A DNA stretch of 11,389 nt from Pseudomonadota bacterium. Lineage in GTDB: Bacteria; Pseudomonadota; Gammaproteobacteria; Enterobacterales; Succinivibrionaceae. The number at the start of each line of letters is the position of its first letter. Within the stretch, counting starts at the first letter, position 1. The position numbers and the translations under genes are program-made. Under the pieces are notes generated by a model, which did no database searches, was not told the origin of the DNA, and saw only the letters and a program-made list of their open reading frames with translations. The stretch lies in contig JAEWPL010000016.1 of assembly GCA_023460615.1 (NCBI GenBank), positions 1 to 11,389 of the forward strand. The letters run 5' to 3'. Of the stretch, positions 7,701-11,389 are shown one piece after another.

Positions 7701-8080
7701 TCAAGTTGCTTTTGAGTAAGTTTAGCTATTTCAGCTTTAGGTGTAGGCTCTGCGTTTTGTTCTTTAGTAAGCTGATTTGATAACTTTACAATATGCTCAT
7801 TAGCTTGTTTTAAGGTGTTGTCTAAGTTCTTTTGTTTAGTGGTGTTTTCAGCAATTCTTGAGAAATTATCAAGCGCTACTTGATAGAGGATCTCAAGTTT
7901 TTTCTTTTCATCTTCAGGGGTAGTTGTATCCTCTTTTAAAAGATTTAATTGCTCTGACAACTCTTTATCTGTAGGTAAAGTGATGTTACCAATTTGTGTT
8001 TGTAACACAATAGGCTCATCGGCGTAAGAGACAGTAAAGAAATTAACTAATAAAACTAAAGCTAAAAAGAATTTTTTCAT
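4787..8080 (-). CDS. Large MscS-superfamily mechanosensitive channel (MscK/MscM-like)
   Basis: A 1097-residue inner-membrane channel that would open under membrane tension and release solutes on osmotic downshock. It matches the size of E. coli MscK (1120) and MscM (1107). Order of parts: signal peptide 1-20 with likely cleavage after SYA; a long periplasmic, largely coiled-coil region (about 21-480) rich in K, E, Q and N; a cluster of membrane helices between about 487 and 880; the pore helix LVAALSVGLGFGLQEIFANF (891-910) continuing to LLFER; the MscS beta domain with VGDIITLNGLSGTVSKIRIR (924-943) and MIPNREF (956-962); and a C-terminal alpha-beta domain. SGTVSKIRIRATT resembles MscK more than MscM, but this is not decisive. 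Start supported by AAAGGTG 8 bases before ATG. It is a single-gene unit between two terminators. Confidence 0.92.
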   Translation of the reverse strand: MKKFFLALVLLVNFFTVSYADEPIVLQTQIGNITLPTDKELSEQLNLLKEDTTTPEDEKKKLEILYQVALDNFSRIAENTTKQKNLDNTLKQANEHIVKLSNQLTKEQNAEPTPKAEIAKLTQKQLEEAITKAQQDLTTCQLELSAAGDYHNNIQTLPEKAQNIITLNNDKVKGLISSIDKDSSPTLFKNRATALLIYSSNLESNFYKNQLANLSILQDLTNYYLKISSLKYARLEKNLKNLQYRKNVDFADTSSSIDLNELKKKDPNLEKLINSEIGIQTYINEHRVKYANLEHDYQAVDSAYAKVEQMDKDLSNQIKEIGKSLVLSRLLNKQLSLMPEINLNYDLDETIANLNIYIYEIREQLDKLMDVEKVVQNEIRINKDLEDNIKDLTAVYIQKRRSLNELYQVLANELSTAISLRVKYTEYKTISEKIKYDIQEQLFWVKSNHSIGADFVKMIIPTIKYESRNLILKLSQEQFITNTTNTVKFIILPFVFLSFIVLALHNWISRNNNKLARCLDRAEDSIFVTPLAIVNNTFMMLPQLCWKVIIGSIVICIALANTKMQSTVIIIMVLHIFVFTFFLQIVKPNALLQRHFSVPPYKLAKFRSSLNIVWLFTLPLLIFANVAETDSNYIYADITSHLVVLISFIALFAIFTRLFINSLKDYNSSSAATVVTCITGMLVTGIALMFVALGYLYSVVTLTNRIAYSCYIVLAYYLVSQTVHRMIYVYIHKAFLNIKNNKDHNENHLLVSLNVSPTVLFSKIYKLVNVVLIATAAFFLYLQWNDLASVLRYLDTVHLWSNSELINGKLEVTDYLSLSDILLAITILIFTSILNKNLPSILEKLFQIRKTKETNSTSYTAKVISSYVITGLGIVAAAAAIGIHWENLQWLVAALSVGLGFGLQEIFANFVSGLILLFERQLRVGDIITLNGLSGTVSKIRIRATTVISFENKEVMIPNREFITSALTNWSLTDSVTKMEFVVGVAYDADVEKAKNLLKQIVYKCKYISKDKACLIYVKELAASSVNIAADIYVGNIGDRKLTIDYLSRETLSAFAQNGIEIPFNQLDVNVKTLEKDEFIKKLKVGLFNKDQEKAPC

Positions 8081-8109
8081 GAACTTAACACCTTTACAAA
8101 CTTGTGAAT

Positions 8110-8115
8110 ATTATA
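8110..8115 (-). promoter_or_regulatory. -10 element of the channel gene promoter
   Basis: The minus strand has a consensus TATAAT about 30 bases before the channel gene's ATG, leaving a short leader with the AAAGGTG ribosome site. The -35 is poor (best match TATAAA at 17 bases). Confidence 0.45.
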
Positions 8116-8186
8116 CGTTTATACAAAGGTAATTTATAGAGAATTAAAGGTGCTTTTTTAGATAAACAGTAGACTGTAGCTGAAAA

Positions 8187-8220
8187 TTAAAAAAGCTATG
8201 GTGTAAAGCCATAGCCTTTT
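8187..8220 (-). terminator. Intrinsic terminator of nadB
   Basis: On the minus strand GCTATGG - 7-base loop - CCATAGC forms a perfect 7-bp stem, extendable through one G-T pair and four A-T pairs, followed by the run TTTTTTAATTTT. It begins about 19 bases after the nadB stop and separates nadB from the channel gene. Confidence 0.9.
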
Positions 8221-8238
8221 CAATCAGAGTCCTAAATT

Positions 8239-9843
8239 TTAAGGATTTAAAATGGTTGGACCTGATTTCTCATCGGTTTGTGGGTAGTCTAGATTGTAGT
8301 GAAGACCACGAGATTCATGACGCATCATGGCAGATTTAACAATAATCTCTGCAACTTGAAGTAGGTTACGTAGCTCTAGCAAGTTACGTGAAACTCTAAA
8401 GTTAGAGTAGTACTCGTGTACTTCCTTCTTTAATAGCTCAATGCGGTGCATTGCTCTTTCAAGTCTCTTATTAGTTCTAACAATACCAACATAATCCCAC
8501 ATGGTAAGTCTTAGCTCATGCCAATTGTGAGTAATGATAACTTCCTCATCTGAATTGGTTACTTGGCTTTCATCCCAATCAGGAATTTCATAATCGTCAA
8601 AATCGTCAGCTTCTAAGTGTTTAGTGATATTTGTAGCAGCAGCTTTACCATAAACAATACACTCAAGTAGTGAGTTTGAAGCTAAGCGGTTAGCACCGTG
8701 TAAACCAGTGTAAGAGCATTCACCTATGGCATATAAACCGTCAATATCAGTTTTAGCTTTTCTATCAACCATGATGCCACCACAAGTAAAGTGAGCAGCA
8801 GGAACGATAGGAATAGGCTGTTTAGTGATATCAATACCAACCTTTAAGCAACGCTCATAAATTGTTGGGAAATGCTTTTTAATAAAATCAGGCTCTTTAA
8901 AGGAGATGTCTAGGTACATGCAGTGGGCACCTAATTTCTTCATCTCATGATCGATTGCTCTAGCAACGATATCACGAGGAGCTAATTCTAAACGCTTATC
9001 GTAATCTTGCATGAAACGAGTGCCATCAGGTCTCTTTAATTGAGCGCCTTCACCACGTAAAGCTTCTGTTAATAAGAAGTTTCTATCTGCATCGCAATAT
9101 AGGGTGGTAGGATGGAATTGATTAAACTCCATGTTTGCAACACGGCAACCTGCACGATATGCCATAGCAATACCGTCACCTGAGCTTACCTCTGGGTTGC
9201 AAGTGTATTGATAAACTTTTGAAGCTCCACCTGTACATAAAGCAACAAACTTTGCTTTAATAGATTCAACATGATTTGTTTTGGTATTTAGTACATAAGC
9301 ACCTAAAACACGGTTACCTACAAGCCCTAACTTTTTAGTGGTGATTAAATCGATGGCATTTCTGTACTCAAGAATAGTGATGTTCTTATGCTCTTTTGCT
9401 CTTTGAACTAGAGTTTCTTGAATAGAACGACCAGTATGATCTTCAGCGTGGAAAATTCTTCTGTTAGAGTGACCACCTTCGCGGTGTAAGTGATATGGAG
9501 ATTGCTCTTTAGTATGTTCAGTTTCTTTTAAATCAAAAGGAACGCCCATATCAATAAGCCATTGAATAGCGTCATGAGCACCTTTAGCAACAAATTCAAC
9601 AGTCTTTTCATCACAAAGGTAAGCACCAGCTACACAGGTATCGCGTATGTGATTTTGAATATTGTCATTATCATCTTTGATATTGTATACGCCTGCAATA
9701 CCACCTTGGGCATAGTTAGTTGAGCCTGCACATACATTTTCTTTAGATAGAACAATTACCTTTGTTTTATCTGCAAGACCTAGTGCTAAAGTTAGACCGG
9801 CAGCACCACTTCCTATGATTAAACAATCTGTTGTGTAATTCAT
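8239..9843 (-). CDS. nadB: L-aspartate oxidase
   Basis: NadB is a soluble FAD enzyme that oxidises L-aspartate to iminoaspartate, which NadA turns into quinolinate in de novo NAD synthesis; it can reoxidise with oxygen or fumarate. At 534 residues it is close to E. coli NadB (540). The FAD-binding GSGAAGL is at 11-17, with NYAQGGIA at 43-50. The substrate-site block HREGGHSNRRI is at 120-130, NQFHPTTLY at 241-249, APRDIVARAI at 288-297, HFTCGGI at 351-357, and the C-terminal FAD motif YAIGECSYTGLHGANRL at 371-387. The residues corresponding to the known active-site His244, Arg290, His351 and Arg386 are all present, so it should be active. It is a single gene, divergent from rpoE as in many gammaproteobacteria. 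Start supported by AGGAA 7 bases before ATG. nadA is not in the window. Confidence 0.97.
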   Translation of the reverse strand: MNYTTDCLIIGSGAAGLTLALGLADKTKVIVLSKENVCAGSTNYAQGGIAGVYNIKDDNDNIQNHIRDTCVAGAYLCDEKTVEFVAKGAHDAIQWLIDMGVPFDLKETEHTKEQSPYHLHREGGHSNRRIFHAEDHTGRSIQETLVQRAKEHKNITILEYRNAIDLITTKKLGLVGNRVLGAYVLNTKTNHVESIKAKFVALCTGGASKVYQYTCNPEVSSGDGIAMAYRAGCRVANMEFNQFHPTTLYCDADRNFLLTEALRGEGAQLKRPDGTRFMQDYDKRLELAPRDIVARAIDHEMKKLGAHCMYLDISFKEPDFIKKHFPTIYERCLKVGIDITKQPIPIVPAAHFTCGGIMVDRKAKTDIDGLYAIGECSYTGLHGANRLASNSLLECIVYGKAAATNITKHLEADDFDDYEIPDWDESQVTNSDEEVIITHNWHELRLTMWDYVGIVRTNKRLERAMHRIELLKKEVHEYYSNFRVSRNLLELRNLLQVAEIIVKSAMMRHESRGLHYNLDYPQTDEKSGPTILNP

Positions 9844-9929
9844 TTGTTAATTCCTACGCTACAATCCACGGGAGGTAGTAGCCATTTTTTTACTATAAAG
9901 GTTTACAGAAGGATAATTTTACAACTTTG

Positions 9930-9957
9930 TTTATAATTTTTAATCTTTAATTCACAA
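9930..9957 (-). promoter_or_regulatory. Candidate nadB promoter
   Basis: The minus strand shows a -35 TTGTGA (9952-9957, four of six consensus bases) and a -10 TATAAA (9930-9935, five of six) with a 16-base spacer. Transcription would begin near 9923, giving a leader of about 80 bases. In such AT-rich DNA a chance match cannot be excluded. Confidence 0.4.
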
Positions 9958-10154
9958 AAAATACGGCTATAGAGTTTTTGTTAATTACTTTTCTTAAAAT
10001 TCACTTTGCATAAGCTAACAGTTTTGTAAGATTAAAATTGCCACAATACAAGCTTGGTGATAAAATTTTTTCTTATTTTCTTGCCAAAATTTCGTGCAAA
10101 TTAAGCTAGTTATAAGTGCTTGAAAAATTTTTTTTGAAAAATTAATGTTTTTAA

Positions 10155-10184
10155 TTGAACTTTTAAATAGTTCTTTAGTCTAAA
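10155..10184 (+). promoter_or_regulatory. Sigma-E-type promoter of rpoE
   Basis: TTGAACTT (10155-10162) and TCTAAA (10179-10184) are separated by 16 bases, matching the known sigma-E pattern of GAACTT, about 16 bases, TCTGA/TCTAA. It lies directly before rpoE, with transcription expected near 10190. The position fits autoregulation of rpoE by its own product, as known in E. coli. Confidence 0.75.
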
Positions 10185-10206
10185 ATTTCAAAAGGTGTAA
10201 TAAGGA

Positions 10207-10803
10207 ATGTCCTCCGTGAACGAAAACTTAAATACTCAATCAGATGAGTTACTTGTTAAGAAAGTTCAGGATGGCGATACCAATGCTTATAATGTTTTAG
10301 TTATTAAGTATCAGTATAAAGTAGCCCAAATTATTAGTAAGTTTGTTGCTAATAATGCAGACATCAATGATATTGCTCAAGATGCCTTTATTAAGGCTTA
10401 TAAAGCAATCAATAGTTTTAGGGGTGAAAGTTCTTTTTACACATGGTTATATCGAATAGTAGTAAATGCTGCTAAGACATTTTTAGAATCTAATTCAAAA
10501 CATAAAAATAGTATTGATGTAGATTCCCCTGAATTTCAAAGTATTGATGAGCAGGGTATTTTAGCTAGCAAAGATACACCCGATAGAATCATAGAATCAC
10601 AAGAGTTACATGAGGTAATTCTTAAAGCGATGAACGATTTACCTAAAGAATTGCGTGAGGCAATTACTTTAAGGGAAATTGAGGGCATGTCCTACGATGA
10701 CATGGCTATAGCTTTAAAGGTTCCTGTAGGAACAGTAAGATCTAGAATCTTTAGAGCTCGTGAGTTTATCGAAAGTAGAATGGCTCATTTAACTTCAAGG
10801 TAA
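10207..10803 (+). CDS. rpoE: RNA polymerase sigma-E factor (ECF envelope-stress sigma)
   Basis: RpoE directs RNA polymerase to envelope-stress promoters and is held inactive by RseA at the membrane. The protein has 198 residues (E. coli 191). Region 2 is clear (about 25-95) with DAFIKAYKAINSFRGES (59-75) and FYTWLYRIVVNAAK (77-90), nearly the same as E. coli. Region 4 (about 134-192) includes LPKELREAITLREIEGMSYD (145-164) and VGTVRSRIFRARE (174-186). The start is uncertain: AAGGTG lies 9 bases before the ATG at 10207, while TAAGGA abuts that ATG and is 9 bases before an in-frame GTG at 10216, which would give a protein of 195 residues. rseA follows after 18 bp. A sigma-E-type promoter precedes the gene. 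Confidence 0.97.
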   Translation: MSSVNENLNTQSDELLVKKVQDGDTNAYNVLVIKYQYKVAQIISKFVANNADINDIAQDAFIKAYKAINSFRGESSFYTWLYRIVVNAAKTFLESNSKHKNSIDVDSPEFQSIDEQGILASKDTPDRIIESQELHEVILKAMNDLPKELREAITLREIEGMSYDDMAIALKVPVGTVRSRIFRAREFIESRMAHLTSR

Positions 10804-10821
10804 TTTTTCACAGGAGAGCGT

Positions 10822-11389
10822 ATGTTAGATTCAAAGCAAACAAATTGGGAAGAGCAATCAGCCCTATTTGATAGCGAGAATGTTAATGTCGATAAAGTTG
10901 AACTTAATGACGAATTAAAAGATCACTTAAATAATTGGTCTTTAATTGGTGCTACTTTACGTGACGAGTTACCAAAGCAGGTCAATGTATCTTTTGCTGA
11001 CAACTTAATGGCTAAAATCGAGCAAGATAAGATTAAACCTGAACCTAGAAAAGTTTCCTTTAATTTTACATTTAAGAAAGTTGCTTTTGCGGTATCTCAA
11101 TTTGCAATTGCAGCTTCAGTTGCAGCCGTAACCATTATCGGTTGGCAAACCTTTAATGCTGATGAAAAGTTAGGTGTTGATAGCACATCAACCTCCTTAG
11201 GCTCTGTAAATGGAGTTAACTTAGCAAGCTATCAAACATCACAGACTCAAAAGGGCATTAAACTAAATCAACATTATTCTGATATCGATAGCAAAAACGG
11301 TATAAAGATGGATGAGAAAGAGTTTAGAAAACAACAAGCTCTTGAAGTTGACCGTATAAATAATTACATTAGAGGTTACGTATTTACCA
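10822..11389 (+). CDS. rseA: Anti-sigma-E factor RseA, 3' end outside window
   Basis: RseA is a single-pass inner-membrane protein that binds sigma-E in the cytoplasm and frees it when cut by DegS and RseP during envelope stress. The frame is open for 189 residues to the window edge. The N-terminal cytoplasmic part carries EEQSALFDSE (10-19), matching the LSALMDGE motif of E. coli RseA, then a segment around HLNNWSLIGATLRDELP (35-51) that aligns with the sigma-binding domain. One membrane helix is at about 88-109 (AFAVSQFAIAASVAAVTIIG). The periplasmic part ends in QQALEVDRINNYIRGY (171-186), like the RseB-binding region of E. coli (QEQRRRINAMLQDY). Overall divergence is high, so assignment rests on these motifs, topology and position after rpoE. 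AGGAG lies 5 bases before ATG. rseB and rseC are expected downstream. Confidence 0.93.
   Translation, partial: MLDSKQTNWEEQSALFDSENVNVDKVELNDELKDHLNNWSLIGATLRDELPKQVNVSFADNLMAKIEQDKIKPEPRKVSFNFTFKKVAFAVSQFAIAASVAAVTIIGWQTFNADEKLGVDSTSTSLGSVNGVNLASYQTSQTQKGIKLNQHYSDIDSKNGIKMDEKEFRKQQALEVDRINNYIRGYVFT

Larger units (their letters stand above)
9844..10206. promoter_or_regulatory. Divergent nadB / rpoE control region
   Basis: This 363-bp, very AT-rich spacer has no convincing coding frame. It carries a candidate nadB promoter on the minus strand (9930-9957) and a sigma-E-type rpoE promoter on the plus strand (10155-10184). The middle part (about 9960-10110) holds several A and T tracts but no clear repeat, operator or RNA structure that I can recognise. 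A candidate sigma-70 element for rpoE at 10120-10148 (TTGAAA, 17 bases, TAATGT) has a poor -10. Confidence 0.7.

Noticed and set aside
9880..9940. Possible NadR-type operator (TGTTTA-6-TAAACA) before nadB
   Set aside because: Only isolated half sites (TGTTTA at 9929-9934, TGTAAAC on the minus strand) are present and they are not correctly paired or spaced.

Overview
This is an AT-rich stretch from a bacterial chromosome that looks gammaproteobacterial. The clearest sign is the divergent arrangement nadB <- -> rpoE-rseA, a typical gammaproteobacterial neighbourhood, together with a yggS/proC/yggT cluster and a large MscK/MscM-type mechanosensitive channel. The low GC content, a clostridial-type 2[4Fe-4S] ferredoxin and a nadB gene would suit an anaerobic, host-associated lineage such as Succinivibrionaceae. 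That placement is inference; no rRNA or other strong taxonomic marker is present.

Layout. Positions 1-1103 hold the 3' part of an ISAs1-like transposase gene that runs in from the left edge. Positions 1244-2242 (minus) encode a DUF234-type P-loop ATPase that ends abruptly where the family's C-terminal domain should begin, close to the IS; its promoter lies inside a 41-bp near-perfect palindrome. Positions 2386-4459 (minus) form an operon of an in-frame yggS-proC fusion followed by yggT. Positions 4543-4728 (plus) encode a small ferredoxin, transcribed divergently from yggS-proC and separated from the next gene by a strong two-way terminator. Positions 4787-8080 (minus) encode a 1097-residue mechanosensitive channel, and 8239-9843 (minus) encode L-aspartate oxidase. 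A 363-bp AT-rich spacer separates nadB from rpoE and carries a good sigma-E-type promoter for rpoE. rpoE is followed by rseA, which is cut by the right edge.

How the genes work together. rpoE-rseA is the envelope-stress module: the sigma factor and its membrane-anchored anti-sigma factor, with an apparent autoregulatory promoter. The MscK/MscM-like channel also acts at the envelope, in osmotic shock. nadB starts NAD synthesis. The yggS-proC-yggT operon links PLP homeostasis, proline synthesis and a membrane protein. The left end (IS plus truncated ATPase) is the accessory part of the window; everything from 2386 rightward looks like conserved core genome. I saw no tRNA, rRNA or CRISPR array.
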